A DNA stretch of 64,000 nucleotides from Symbiodinium natans. Taxonomy: Eukaryota; Sar; Dinophyceae; Suessiales; Symbiodiniaceae. Location: positions 377,922 to 441,921 of the forward strand of contig CAJNDS010002107.1 of NCBI GenBank assembly GCA_905221605.1. The letters are read 5' to 3'. Shown piece after piece: positions 52,622 to 61,783 of this stretch; position 1 is the stretch's first letter; every line of letters begins with the position of its first letter. The notes under the pieces were generated by a model. The model did not search any database and was not told where the DNA came from. It saw only the letters and a list, made by a program, of their open reading frames with translations. The translations under genes and the position numbers were made by a program.

Positions 52622-52735
52622 GTTTTAGGGTTTAGGGTTGAGGCTTTAAGGTCTGGGGTCCAGGGTCTAGTGGCCTAGGGTCTGGGTCTAGGGTCAAGGG
52701 TCAAGGGTCTAGGGTCTAGGGTCTAGGGGTCAGGT
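52622..52735 (+). repeat. TCTAGGG/TCAAGGG array
   Basis: About fourteen units in which TCTAGGG replaces TTTAGGG, with a TCAAGGG pair. Confidence 0.92.
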
Positions 52736-53100
52736 GGAAGCCGTTCTTATGAAACTCAAGGGCCCATGTCTCAGAACCTTTTAAACAAGGTAAGGGGCCA
52801 CAGTCACATAAAGCCTCTACCCCCTTCCGAACCTTCGGACCCAAGAAAACAAAGACAAATTCAGCTCTCCCAAGGATACGAGAGGTCAACCCCAAGAACC
52901 CCCCCCCTCCTGTTGGGGCCTCAGGATCGCTTTGGTCTGTGCCAGCGGCTTCCCATCGATGAGGAGCACCTGCATCGTGGCTCAGGGGACTCCAAAAACG
53001 ATGTGGGGGGCGGGGGGCGGGGAATTCCAGTTCCTACATAAGGCATGCCCAAGCATTTCTCCGGAGCTGTGGAAACATCGCATCCTCCATCCGCCTCTCA

Positions 53101-53634
53101 TTGAAATTGGCTGAGTTCCTGGCTGGAAGCTGGTGGTACGGCGCTGCCTCAATCGACAGAGGTTTCGTGCAAATGATGCTTGTGGCAGGTCCGAGGCCTA
53201 AGTACTCAAACTTGCCCCAAGGATTGGACTTCGAACCCCAACACCCCCAACACCTGTGTAGCTTCGATTCTCAGCTGCCGAACTCTCAGGGCTGCGGCCT
53301 GCTTCTCCTTGCCCTCCCACTCGTCAGCTGGCGTGATGCGCAATGCAGTTTATCCAGGCTCGGCTGGGGTTTGAAGGTGCTGGGGGCGGCGAAGCAGCTC
53401 CGAAGATTTGGGGGGCTTGGGCTTGGGGAACATGAGGAAAGTACCCTGGCCACGCAAGCCCCGCAGGCCCCGGGCCCGCACAAACCGTCACGACAAAGAC
53501 TCAGACATCTCACGACAAGAACCCCCCAATACCCAAGCTGCCTCGAAATCGTACATCCTGGAAGTCATACCTGTCAGAAAACAGAATGTCGAAGTCTTTG
53601 GGCGAGGGGCTTACGGTTTGGGGTTTGGGTTTAG
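53101..53634 (+). CDS. Hypothetical open frame, about 177 codons
   Basis: A plus-strand frame with a TTG at its left end, so it would be an exon rather than a complete gene. The first 90 codons (EFLAGSWWYGAASIDRGF near residues 5-22) look protein-like. The last third becomes Arg/Pro/Gln-rich and ends in WARGLRFGVWV-type residues that come from telomere-like DNA. The antisense frame over 53286-53513 is also open. No family is recognised. Confidence 0.22.
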   Translation: MKLAEFLAGSWWYGAASIDRGFVQMMLVAGPRPKYSNLPQGLDFEPQHPQHLCSFDSQLPNSQGCGLLLLALPLVSWRDAQCSLSRLGWGLKVLGAAKQLRRFGGLGLGEHEESTLATQAPQAPGPHKPSRQRLRHLTTRTPQYPSCLEIVHPGSHTCQKTECRSLWARGLRFGVWV

Positions 53635-53654
53635 CATAGGGTCTTGTGCTTACG

Positions 53655-53730
53655 GATTAGGGTTTAGGGTTAGGGTTTAGGGGCGAGGGGTCAGGGTTTA
53701 GGGTTTAAGGTTTAGGGCTTTTACAGGTGT
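53655..53730 (+). repeat. TTTAGGG cluster
   Basis: Seven degenerate units. Confidence 0.88.
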
Positions 53731-53889
53731 TTTGGGGTTCGGAGTCCCACTTGCTCCGTGCTCGATATACCGAACCTGTCACAACCCGAGGACTGTGACA
53801 TATTGACAACGGCCCGGCCCTTGCCAAAGATGTGCCCAGGATCCGAGAGGTTCCAAAACCCGACCCCGGTTTCGGGTTTAGGGCTTCTG

Positions 53890-54000
53890 TATCCCTAAAC
53901 CCTGAACCCTAAACCCTAAACCCTGAACCCTAAAATCCCTAAACCCTGAACCCAAAACCCTAAACCCTGAACCCTGAAGCCTAAACCCTGAACCCTACAA
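53890..54000 (-). repeat. CCCTAAA/CCCTGAA array
   Basis: About fifteen units with CCCTGAA nearly as common as CCCTAAA. A TTTAGGG cluster follows at 54120-54160 in the other orientation. Confidence 0.93.
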
Positions 54001-54591
54001 CCGCCAATTTCTCTGGTGAGCCCCACACACACTTCACAGAGGGCCCCCACCCACCAAGGACCAGCGCCAAGCGGATCACCTCCCCTCGGCCTAGCACGTC
54101 GCCGGTTTTGAGATTTTTGGAGTTTAGGGTTTAGGGTTTAGGATTTAGGGTTTCGGGTTACGATTCTGAACATCCACTGGGGTAGGGGTCAGAGCAGACA
54201 GGCTATCCCACCCACCGTTGCTGCAAACCCATGGCCGTTCTATCTCGGAGAACCAAGGGAGCAGGGCAATACCCGGGCTTCCGTCTCTTGACGCACATAC
54301 GGGCCACGTCTGCATCCCTTCGCTTCCTAGCCCCAAACGGCAGCCTTGCTGTGCAGACGAAAGTTGTCAGACACAGAACCGATTTTGGACTCGTACCGGC
54401 AACCTCACAAACCTAACTCGCATCATGGAAGCCGACGCACATACACTTGACATACAGCTGAATGACGAGGACAAGTGCATGTGCCACTGAAGGTCTCTTC
54501 AATCATGTGATGAACCGCCATGATAGAGTTGCAACCTACACGCACGCATCATGCAACCATGTCAGCTCGATGCACCACATAAAGCATGCAA

Positions 54592-54612
54592 ACACACACA
54601 CACACACACACA
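54592..54612 (+). repeat. (AC)n microsatellite
   Basis: About ten AC units, followed by AAGCAAACAC motifs. Confidence 0.92.
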
Positions 54613-54885
54613 AGCAAACACACAAGCAAACAAAAGAGCACTTGTGGCCTGCAATGTCGAAATACTTGAGGACAAGCTTCCCTTTCGGCTTCGCGGGCGG
54701 GCTGAAACCCTCAAAGCCTGGGCAAGCTGGGGGCGAAGTGAGTCTTGGACGTGGTGCTAGCACTTCAGGGATTCCTGCACAGTAAAGCACAGCTAAACCC
54801 GTGCTCACTTCCGCTGAGGCCGCCACAACTGCTGTTGCCACCCATGTTGAACAGTTTCTGATGAAGGGCTTCTCGCCAAGTTAAC

Positions 54886-55230
54886 TTGATTCATCAAAGC
54901 GTCTGCGCTTGGAGCAAATCAAGACAAACAAGTTGCAATTGTGCAAAGCTTGCAGCACGCAGAAAATTCGGAACTGGGAACCATCTCATGCTTCGGTGCA
55001 AAGAGCTGGAGAAGCTGTTTAGAAACGGATACATGCAAGCACCCGCAATTGCGAGACCATATCAGAAATATACTGCCCATGCTGACAAGCTTTGGGACAA
55101 AGATTTCCCACACGTTCTGGCATCTGCAGCGTCCTCGGGGCCCTGTGATCAACACCCCAAGCCACACGTTTCCAGGTTGAGGAGCTTAACGTTGGTAGCC
55201 TCAGCAGGACAAACGTCGATCCAACAATAG
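54886..55230 (+). CDS. Hypothetical exon candidate, about 114 codons
   Basis: The plus-strand frame ends with a TAG at 55228-55230 and begins on a TTG. It has a mixed charged composition with an amphipathic stretch (RCKELEKLFRNGYMQAP near codons 37-53) and no repeat-derived residues. It lies in a telomere-repeat-free island. Overlapping frames are also open here, so both frame choice and reality are uncertain. No family is recognised. Confidence 0.25.
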   Translation: MIHQSVCAWSKSRQTSCNCAKLAARRKFGTGNHLMLRCKELEKLFRNGYMQAPAIARPYQKYTAHADKLWDKDFPHVLASAASSGPCDQHPKPHVSRLRSLTLVASAGQTSIQQ

Positions 55231-55306
55231 GGAACCATTCCCAAGACTGGTTGTTTTTCTTCTCCATAGGCGCTAGCCGAACAAGCTCTGATCCTCTCGC
55301 AGGCGC

Positions 55307-55708
55307 ATGCCTGATCGGCAAGTTCTGTTGCATGAATTTGTTGCTGATTTAGGAGCATGTCTGGGGCATTCCTGCCAACATGCTCCGCGTTCATCTGCAC
55401 CGAATTCAGCCCCTTCCGTTGTGCACGATTCCCAGCCTGTGTTCAGCAGCATTTGGAGCTTGAAGCTTCAAGGGTCGGGGTCTGTGTTCCAAGGGGTTGC
55501 CAGGGTTGCAGGTCCTGTAGCAAAGGCCGGGAAATGTGACCAACGGTTGAGTGAGAGGTCTCCAACAAGCCCTTCCATCCCGCATCATCCCTTGCACTTG
55601 GCACAAAAAAGTCGCGATGTGGAGCAACACGCTGTAGAGAATGTGGATGATGCTACGCGAAGCCTTACGGGGTTTGCAGGAGTATCTGCCTTCTCTGTGA
55701 AGTTCTGA
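55307..55708 (+). CDS. Hypothetical protein or exon, 133 codons, ATG start
   Basis: ATG at 55307, TGA at 55706-55708. Codon usage is mixed, with no repeat-derived residues, and composition is protein-like: Ser/Pro-rich centre, acidic helix near codons 110-120 (VEQHAVENVDDATRS). It is the most credible of the small frames because it has an ATG, a clear stop and lies in a repeat-free island (54.2-55.9 kb) with the frame at 54886-55230 just upstream. No domain is recognised. Confidence 0.33.
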   Translation: MPDRQVLLHEFVADLGACLGHSCQHAPRSSAPNSAPSVVHDSQPVFSSIWSLKLQGSGSVFQGVARVAGPVAKAGKCDQRLSERSPTSPSIPHHPLHLAQKSRDVEQHAVENVDDATRSLTGFAGVSAFSVKF

Positions 55709-55964
55709 TACGCAAGCTCAATTGCGCAGCAAGTGCTTACTGCTCAGGCACTTGTGGAAGTGCGGATCTGGATGGACATGTGGCACCCATAACGCTGCTT
55801 AGATGGCCTACTGCATGATACAAGCTCGTTCTGGCATGGCAGAGTTTAAGATACGGAGGGACCCCTGGAAGGGCCCTGAATCTTATTCCCCTATAAAACC
55901 GCTATATCCGTCGACCCCAGCTTGAGCGGGGGCGGTGTCAGTGAAGACCGGAAGTCTTCGGTTT

Positions 55965-56030
55965 CAGGCTTAGGGTTTAGGGCTTGGGGTTTAGGGTTTA
56001 GGGGACGGGTTTAGGGTTTAGGGTCCCCGT
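55965..56030 (+). repeat. TTTAGGG cluster
   Basis: Seven degenerate units. Confidence 0.88.
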
Positions 56031-56309
56031 AAACCACTTGTGAACTCAGCAAGCTAACCAAAGTCCCGCCATCCGAGAGCCCAGTCATCTTGGCACCATG
56101 TCTCAAGACCCCGGTAAGCCTTCGGATCGTGGGACTGACTTAGGAAGGGCTACTAGGGGGGTCTATATGGGTTTTGAGGGTGAGGGTTCAAGACTTTCGG
56201 GCGTCTGACGTAGGCTCTGGGGTTTTACGGGTGTTGGATTTAATGAATCATTAGATATGGTTCCTGTTAAAGGGTGCCTTCAAGGGGTTGCTACAAGGGA
56301 TCTAGAATG

Positions 56310-56400
56310 GTACTATAATAGAGGAGCCTTTAAAACATGAGAATAAGGTTTTGGTGGATATTATATCACTAAAATCCGGACCCCCAAAAAAGTATTCGTA
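56310..56400 (+). mobile_element. Possible diverged family C element
   Basis: GAGGAGCCTTTAAAACATGAG, read with its following AATAAGGTTTTGG and GATATTATAT blocks, keeps the order of blocks seen in the family C left arm at 6941-6990. Identity is modest and the other end is not found. Confidence 0.35.
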
Positions 56401-56462
56401 ATCATTTAGGTCCCTGTCCCCAACCAAAATAGGATTCGTAATCATTAAGGTCCCTGTCCCTA
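56394..56462 (+). repeat. Two 40-bp direct repeats
   Basis: ATTCGTAATCATTTAGGTCC and ATTCGTAATCATTAAGGTCC start at 56394 and 56434; each is followed by CTGTCCC. Confidence 0.92.
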
Positions 56463-56972
56463 AACCTTCAACCCTAAACCTGAAACCCTAAACCCCCCCA
56501 AACCCCAGCCCTAAACCGTCTAAACCCAAACAAACTTAGCCCGCAAGCCTCCAAGAAGCCCTGCTCGACACTATCCCTTAGAATTTCTTGAGATCTGTAT
56601 ACCCGGTTTAGGGTTTAGGGTTTAGGGTTTAGGGGTTTAGGGTTTAGGGTTTTGGGTTTTGGGGTTTAGGATTTAGGGTTTAGGGTTTAGGGTTTCGGGA
56701 CCTCAAAACCTCCATTTTCATGACCGAAGGCAGGGGCTTCATAGTTGAACCTCTCAGCTGCAGTCAACCCTGCGACCTTTCCGGACCTCGGTTTAGGTAG
56801 AATATTTGTTTTGCAGCCCGGACCCCTATGCTTAGGGTTTCGGAATTAAGGGCTAAGGGTTTAGGGTGTAGCATGTCAGGCTAAAACCTCAAAATCCCTG
56901 CATCGTCCCTAAACCCTAAACCCTAAACCCTAAACCCCAAACCCCAAACCCCAAACCCTAACCCTAAACCCG
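56463..56972. repeat. Four small arrays in alternating orientation
   Basis: CCCTAAA-like at 56463-56525, TTTAGGG at 56610-56700 (about eleven units), TTTAGGG-like at 56835-56875 and CCCTAAA/CCCCAAA at 56908-56972. Confidence 0.9.
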
Positions 56973-57359
56973 AGAAATTCGTCGCAAGAACCCATCCACT
57001 CCACTTGTGCCCACACCATTTGCTCACCTTGTCGGGCTGCCCGGCTCTTTGGGGCGAGGGCCCCGGACCACAGGGACTCGAGGTTAAGGGTCCTGGGGAA
57101 GCTCTCCGACCTTGGGTGATGGGGTTTAGGGTTACATGACAGTAATGCGTGAAACTCAATTAAGATACCCCCAATCCACGCTAAAGACTTGAAAAACAGA
57201 AGCACATCTGGAGGACACCTCAAGACAATGTAGGATCCCGGCCTGCTTCCGGAGCGTCTGCAGAAGCTTTCACACAGGGCTGCTCTTGCGATCGCAACAC
57301 CGTGACAAGCTTCGCCAAGACCATGGAAAATCACATGCAAAAGCTAAACAGCTAAGAGG

Positions 57360-57608
57360 ATGACAGCAGCGACTGTGCACATGTTGCCCAACTTCTCCAG
57401 ATTCTATGACGCCTCTGTGAGCCAACAACCTTCGGTCGGGACGACAACGAGCATCCAAATGCACACGAATCCAGTCCATGAAAAAGCACTGCGGCTTGCG
57501 ATTGCTTTTGAGACTCTTCCCACCGAGAATCGCAGGAGAGACTTAGCTCTAAAGAACACAGGATTCCTACGATCAGGGGGAACCTCTGAGTCGGTGAGAT
57601 GGAGCTGA
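57360..57608 (+). CDS. Hypothetical 82-codon open frame
   Basis: ATG at 57360, TGA at 57606-57608. The composition is protein-like (HEKALRLAIAFETLPTENRR near codons 40-59) and free of repeat residues. The antisense strand is also open (57270-57479). It lies between the last telomere cluster of the mosaic and the family D element at 57676. No family is recognised. Confidence 0.22.
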   Translation: MTAATVHMLPNFSRFYDASVSQQPSVGTTTSIQMHTNPVHEKALRLAIAFETLPTENRRRDLALKNTGFLRSGGTSESVRWS

Positions 57609-57675
57609 GCTCCCCGAGATTCTCAGAGCTTCAATTGAGCCACGACGCCACAAAACGCCAATGGGTGCCCTAAAC

Positions 57676-57779
57676 CTGGTGCTTAGTAGGGAATGGGGGA
57701 ATGGATCCCTATGATAGTCCCTTAAGATCCCTTGTAGTAGTCCCTATAACCCATTCCCCCATTCCCTACTGAGAACCAG
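57676..57779. mobile_element. Family D MITE-like element downstream of the LamG gene
   Basis: The 29-bp arms (57676-57704 and 57751-57779) are inverted copies with two mismatches: CTGGTKCTYAGTAGGGAATG followed by GGGGAATGG. Subterminal TCCCTATRA-type sequence is also inverted. It ends 80 bp from the stop codon of the minus-strand gene and may lie in its 3' untranslated region. Confidence 0.8.
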
Positions 57780-57858
57780 ACATCAAACTTGCACCTCATG
57801 CTCCGAGAGGCCGAGAAAGTGAGACCTTCGGAGGCTCTGAAGACTACACGCTGCAACA

Positions 57859-59967
57859 TCAGCTCCACGAAGCTCCGGAGAGCTTCGAGTTCAGGTACTC
57901 CATGCTGGTCCACATCTCGTCCTCCGAAAGTGCCCGGTTCCAGACGATGACCTCCATGACGCCAAAGTCCGAAGACTCCATAAAGTGGCCGTTGTTGATG
58001 TACAAGTGGGCATCTCCGTTGGACTTCACCGCCGCATGGTGTCCGACGTTCTTCTTCTCCTGGCCCCTTAAGACAACCCCTGCGCTGTTGCCGCACATGA
58101 CGAGCCAATCGGTCAAGCCCGTGTGCTGCCCCTCGCTGTGCACCCACGTGTTGTAGTACGTAACCCCCACTTTTCCAGCCCAGTGGCCGTGAAGCCAGTT
58201 CGAATGATTGTGCTGGAGAACTCGCTTCTGTACTCCTCCGTCGACATAGCGAGTGACCGAGCAAATGGTGAAGTCCGGCTTCATGATCTGGCCGAAGTCA
58301 TATCCGGTGTGGACGTCCCCGGCGAGGTATGCAACAGGAAATTTCGCTCCGTGGCCAGTCTCGACCTTTCTGGTGACGCTGCCCCTCGTCTCACGACCTT
58401 GCCAGCTGCCCACCGAGCTTTTCCAAGCTGAACTGGCGTCCTCGCTCTTGAACCAGGCCACCATGGAAGACATGTCAGCCGGTTGCGGCAGAAGGGGCCC
58501 GAGCTTCGAGTTCAGGTACTCCATGCTGGTCCACATCTCGTCCTCCGAAAGCGCCCGGTTCCAGACGATGACCTCCATGACGCCAAAGTCCGAAGACTCC
58601 ATAAAGTGGCCGTCGTTGATGTACAAGTGGGCATCTCCGTTGGACTTCACCGCCGCATGGTGTCCGACGTTCTTCTTCTCCTGGCCCCTTAAGACAACCC
58701 CTGCGCTGTTGCCGCACATGACGAGCCAATCGGTCAAGCCCGTGTGCTGCCCCTCGCTGTGCACCCACGTGTTGTAGTACGTAACCCCCACTTTTCCAGC
58801 CCAGTGGCCGTGAAGCCAGTTCGAATGATTGTGCTGGAGAACTCGCTTCTGTACTCCTCCGTCGACATAGCGAGTGACCGAGCAAATGGTGAAGTCCGGC
58901 TTCATGATCTGGCCGAAGTCATATCCGGTGTGGACGTCCCCGGCGAGGTATGCAATAGGAAATTTCGCTCCGTGGCCAGTCTCGACCTTTCTGGTGACGC
59001 TGCCCCTCGTCTCACGACCTTGCCAGCTGCCCACCGAGCTTTTCCAAGCTGAACTGGCGTCCTCGCTCTTGAACCAGGCCACCATGGAAGACGTGTCCGC
59101 TGGTTGACGATCAACTAGATCCGACTGCCCTGGCCAAAAGTCCTTCAAAGCAGCGATGGCCGTCTTTTTGGTTTCGACGGAGATCCAAGGGATTGCGCCC
59201 AGGACGACCGCAAACTGCACTCCGATGTCAGCCAAGAGAATCCTCCGAGTTGGGCTCTGGAAAGGTCCGAAACCCATCTGGACGCCCAACTCCAGACTGT
59301 TTCCGTCAAGGAGGCCTCGAATGTGGAAGTTCGACATTCCTGGCTTCTTGAAGCTGAAGAGCTCGACGACTTCCTCCTGGCCCAACTTGCGGGCGTCCTG
59401 CATTTTGCTCAGGCGAAGCATGGCATCCGCCCCTCGCAATTCCCAGGTCCGGTTGGGTTCCATAGAGTCACCATAGTCGATGGAAGACAGGTAGGCTTCC
59501 TCAGGGTCGCTCCTCCAGTACCAGGACTCGGTCTGTTGGCCACCTCCTTCGCCTTGCTCACTGCGATTGCCCCCTAGAAGCGACATGGGTGCAATTGCAT
59601 TCCCGCTCTCCCCTTTGGCGATACCAACGGAAGACCTCCAGGTCTTGTAGCTGCTGCCCAGGTTCTTCTTGACGAAGTCCGTTTCATCGCCGAAACGCTT
59701 CGCAAGCCGCAGTGTCCGGCTGAAGAGAAGGTGGCCACCGGTTTTGATTTCGGAACGGAGGACGGACAAGTCGAGGCCACCCGGCATTTGGTTCGGCCAA
59801 CACACGGTGGTGACCAAATCGTAGAGTTTCGGCAGGAAATCGAAACCCAAGCCTCCGATGGCGGCCAGCACAGGCTGAATGCTCATGGAAAATTCCACTG
59901 TCAGGCACTTCTCCACGGGCGTCTTTGCAGTGTAGAAGGAGTAGCCCTGCCACTTGTTCCAGTTCTC
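57859..59967 (-). CDS. Last exon of a large repeat protein: two LamG/ConA-like domains
   Basis: The frame is open from a TGA upstream at about 59980 to the TGA stop at 57859-57861. The exon probably begins after CAG at 59968-59970, where GAG-AAC-TGG continues the frame of the preceding exon. Codons 1-110 are a cysteine-bearing region (WQGYSFYTAKTPVEKC; FDFLPKLYDLVTTVCWP), then an acidic linker, then a hydrophobic stretch near codons 250-270. Two copies of a 207-residue domain follow. Each has VAWFKSEDA near its start, HLYINxGHFMESSDFG, and ends VMEVIVWNRALSEDEMWTSM, the typical closing beta-strand and helix of Laminin_G_3/concanavalin A-like folds. Such domains usually bind carbohydrate or glycoprotein outside the cell. 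That role is inferred from the fold only. The sole internal ATG near the left end is at 59886, which would drop the first 27 codons. Confidence 0.75.
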   Translation of the reverse strand, partial: ENWNKWQGYSFYTAKTPVEKCLTVEFSMSIQPVLAAIGGLGFDFLPKLYDLVTTVCWPNQMPGGLDLSVLRSEIKTGGHLLFSRTLRLAKRFGDETDFVKKNLGSSYKTWRSSVGIAKGESGNAIAPMSLLGGNRSEQGEGGGQQTESWYWRSDPEEAYLSSIDYGDSMEPNRTWELRGADAMLRLSKMQDARKLGQEEVVELFSFKKPGMSNFHIRGLLDGNSLELGVQMGFGPFQSPTRRILLADIGVQFAVVLGAIPWISVETKKTAIAALKDFWPGQSDLVDRQPADTSSMVAWFKSEDASSAWKSSVGSWQGRETRGSVTRKVETGHGAKFPIAYLAGDVHTGYDFGQIMKPDFTICSVTRYVDGGVQKRVLQHNHSNWLHGHWAGKVGVTYYNTWVHSEGQHTGLTDWLVMCGNSAGVVLRGQEKKNVGHHAAVKSNGDAHLYINDGHFMESSDFGVMEVIVWNRALSEDEMWTSMEYLNSKLGPLLPQPADMSSMVAWFKSEDASSAWKSSVGSWQGRETRGSVTRKVETGHGAKFPVAYLAGDVHTGYDFGQIMKPDFTICSVTRYVDGGVQKRVLQHNHSNWLHGHWAGKVGVTYYNTWVHSEGQHTGLTDWLVMCGNSAGVVLRGQEKKNVGHHAAVKSNGDAHLYINNGHFMESSDFGVMEVIVWNRALSEDEMWTSMEYLNSKLSGASWS
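57880..59105 (-). repeat. 621-bp tandem duplication encoding the two LamG-like domains
   Basis: Segments 57880-58484 and 58501-59105 align with a 621-bp offset and differ at only a handful of positions (for example GTTGATG versus GTCGTTGATG near 57994/58615 and GCAACAGG versus GCAATAGG near 58331/58952). The period is a multiple of three, so the frame is kept. Confidence 0.95.
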
Positions 59968-60131
59968 CTGGAACGTTTTTTTTCATCACGCTCAGTACAC
60001 CTACAAACTCTCAGGCACTCGCTCGCTCACTCCACTCACCACACCCGAAACCACCTGAAACCTCCACGCGTCTGCTGAAATTGCTATGATGCGTATCTAA
60101 AGTTCGCCAACATGCAACCATGCGATCTCAC
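59968..60131 (-). other. Predicted 164-bp intron
   Basis: On the minus strand the upstream exon reads ...MKENGV and is followed by GTGAGA at 60131-60126. The downstream side reads TTCCAG, then GAGAACTGG. Both ends are phase 0 and splicing joins two frames that would otherwise each hit a stop (TAG at about 60084, TGA at about 59980). The intron is poor in pyrimidines near its 3' end, and other splice points are possible. Confidence 0.55.
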
Positions 60132-61712
60132 GACCCCGTTCTCCTTCATCCAGGTGTTGTCGCAGGGCACCGCCCAAGGCTCCAGCTGGACGAAGTCCTC
60201 CTTCTTGGCAGACGTCCAGTCGTCTTTCGTTGCCTCCTGATGGTTGCCAACGTGAGCTCCGTTCTTGCTCCGGGGAGCAAAAGCCAAGCAAGAGCCGGAA
60301 TTGGCCTCCCTGCCGTTAAACTGGGTGATCAAATTGGTGACGTGGACATCATCACCAGCCTGCAATTTTGGCGCTTCCGAGTGCAGGACATCCTGCTCCC
60401 TCTGTGCTGCAGCAAACTGCAACAGCGAGGGATGCATCTCTTGGGAGTGCATCTCGACGACCAGGTTGCCACGCTGGTGGCGCACCGGCATCTTTCCGAC
60501 AGGCGGGAACTGGGACACACTAGCCTCCTGGATAAGGGAAGTGCCTCCGCGTAGGGCCTTCATTGCCAAGGAAGTGGCCACCTTCGCAAAGGTCTCGAGG
60601 GTCTCACCGATCACATCACCCAGCTTGTTCAAGTAGCTCAGAGGAGGTACCTCCTCCATGATCCTGAAGCCGAGGCATCTCGTGACTTCATGGCCTGACT
60701 CGGAACTTTCGCAATTCTGCAGGTCCTTCCCCATAGCCAACAAGCTCGTGATGGACGTCACCGGCGAGCCTGCAAGAACTCCGACGGGCGGGGGCAGAAA
60801 CTTCAGGGGCGGTGCGAAGGCCATGACATGATTTGCCACAAGCTTGGCCATGCAATGGAAGGTATCGGCTCTGTTGCAATGGTCCGTGTTCAGCAGATCG
60901 CGGATCATTGCGAAGACTCTGGCGACCCCCTCCTCTCCTGCGTCGACAACGAGGTGCAACTGCTTGGGCAGCCAGTTCAGGGGTGGCGCGAAATCCATGA
61001 CGTAGTTTGCCACTTTCTTGGCCATGCAGTGGAAGATGTTGCCTCTGTCACAATGAGGAGTGTTCAGAAGATCACGGACCATCGCGAAGATCCTGTCGAC
61101 GCCCTCCTGGCCGGCATTGACGACTGTGTGCAGCTGCTGGGGCAGAAACTTCAGGGGTGGTGCGAAGGCCATGACATGACTTGCCACAAGCTTGGCCATG
61201 CAATGGAAGGTATCGGCTCTGTTGCAATGGTCCGTGTTCAGCAGGACGTGGATCATCTGGAACAACCGGTCGACCGCCTCCTGAGTAAAGTCGGCAACGC
61301 GCCTCACCGGGCCTGGCAGCCAGTTCAATGGTGGCTCCATGCGCATAACATCCGCTGCCACCTTTCTCGCCAGGCAGTTGAAGGTATTGCCTCTGTTGCA
61401 GTCGTGTGCGTGCAACAGATCGTGGCTCATCTCGAGCATCCTTTGGATGGTATCCAAGTTTGCCCGTGCCACTCTTCCTACCTGCTCGGGCAAATGGTCC
61501 AGCGGATTCGGCAAGGGGACGCTTACCTCACCAATATTGTTGTCGAAGAGCGTGAGGCCTTGGCCAACAAGCGTTACTTTGCAGTATGAGTGGCCGAAGT
61601 TCAGAACAAAAGAAGGGGGGAAACTGGACCTGTACCCGAATGTTGGTACGGGCACGGAACAGTCCTCTGTGAAGTCGAAGCCCGTGGTGAAGGCCCTCAG
61701 AATGACGGTTGC
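60132..61712 (-). CDS. Central exon of the large repeat protein: five two-Cys repeats
   Basis: About 527 codons, open from CAG/GAG at 61713 to the predicted donor at 60131. Codons 1-70 form a cysteine-containing beta-rich-looking region (FGYRSSFPPSFVLNFGHSYC). Codons about 76-362 are five tandem 58-residue repeats, the fifth degenerate. Repeats 1-4 carry HxCNR/HCDR, then F(H/N)C(M/L)A(K/R), giving two conserved Cys per repeat, and close with PPL(N/K)(W/F)LP. The rest is a mixed helical and acidic region with three further Cys leading into the last exon. The first ATG in this frame is well inside the exon, and the frame is open upstream, so the exon is entered by splicing. I do not recognise the repeat family. 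The paired Cys suggest disulphides and thus a secreted or lumenal protein, which is inference. Confidence 0.7.
60627..61487 (-). repeat. 174-bp coding tandem repeats (five units) with 348-bp higher-order copies
   Basis: Units encode 58 residues each. Units 2 and 4 are much closer to each other than to units 1 and 3: the block around 60800-60900 recurs at 61148-61248, an offset of 348 bp. This implies duplication of a two-unit block. Confidence 0.9.
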
Positions 61713-61783
61713 CTCGAAGGGGTTAGGGTGGTTAGGCTTGAAGGTTTAGGGTATATTAGGGTTTAGGGCTTACGGGTCAAAAC
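61713..61783 (-). other. Predicted short intron made mainly of CCCTAAA-like repeats
   Basis: Between two exon-like minus-strand frames lies about 70 bp containing GTAAGCCCTAAACCCTAATA and two further CCCTAAA/CCCTAAC units, ending CCCCTTCGAG. In the downstream frame it contains a TAA. GTAAGC at 61773-61768 is the best donor by sequence but gives phase 1, which does not match the 3' frame. GTTTTG at 61783 or a donor further up gives phase 0. The boundary is therefore unsettled. Confidence 0.45.

Noticed and set aside
57902-59577. Several plus-strand frames over the LamG exon, repeated with a 621-bp offset
   Set aside because: They are shadows of the duplicated coding sequence.
60828-61589. 253-codon plus-strand frame over the two-Cys repeats
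   Set aside because: It is the antisense of the periodic minus-strand exon; the 58-residue conserved-Cys pattern is only sensible on the minus strand.
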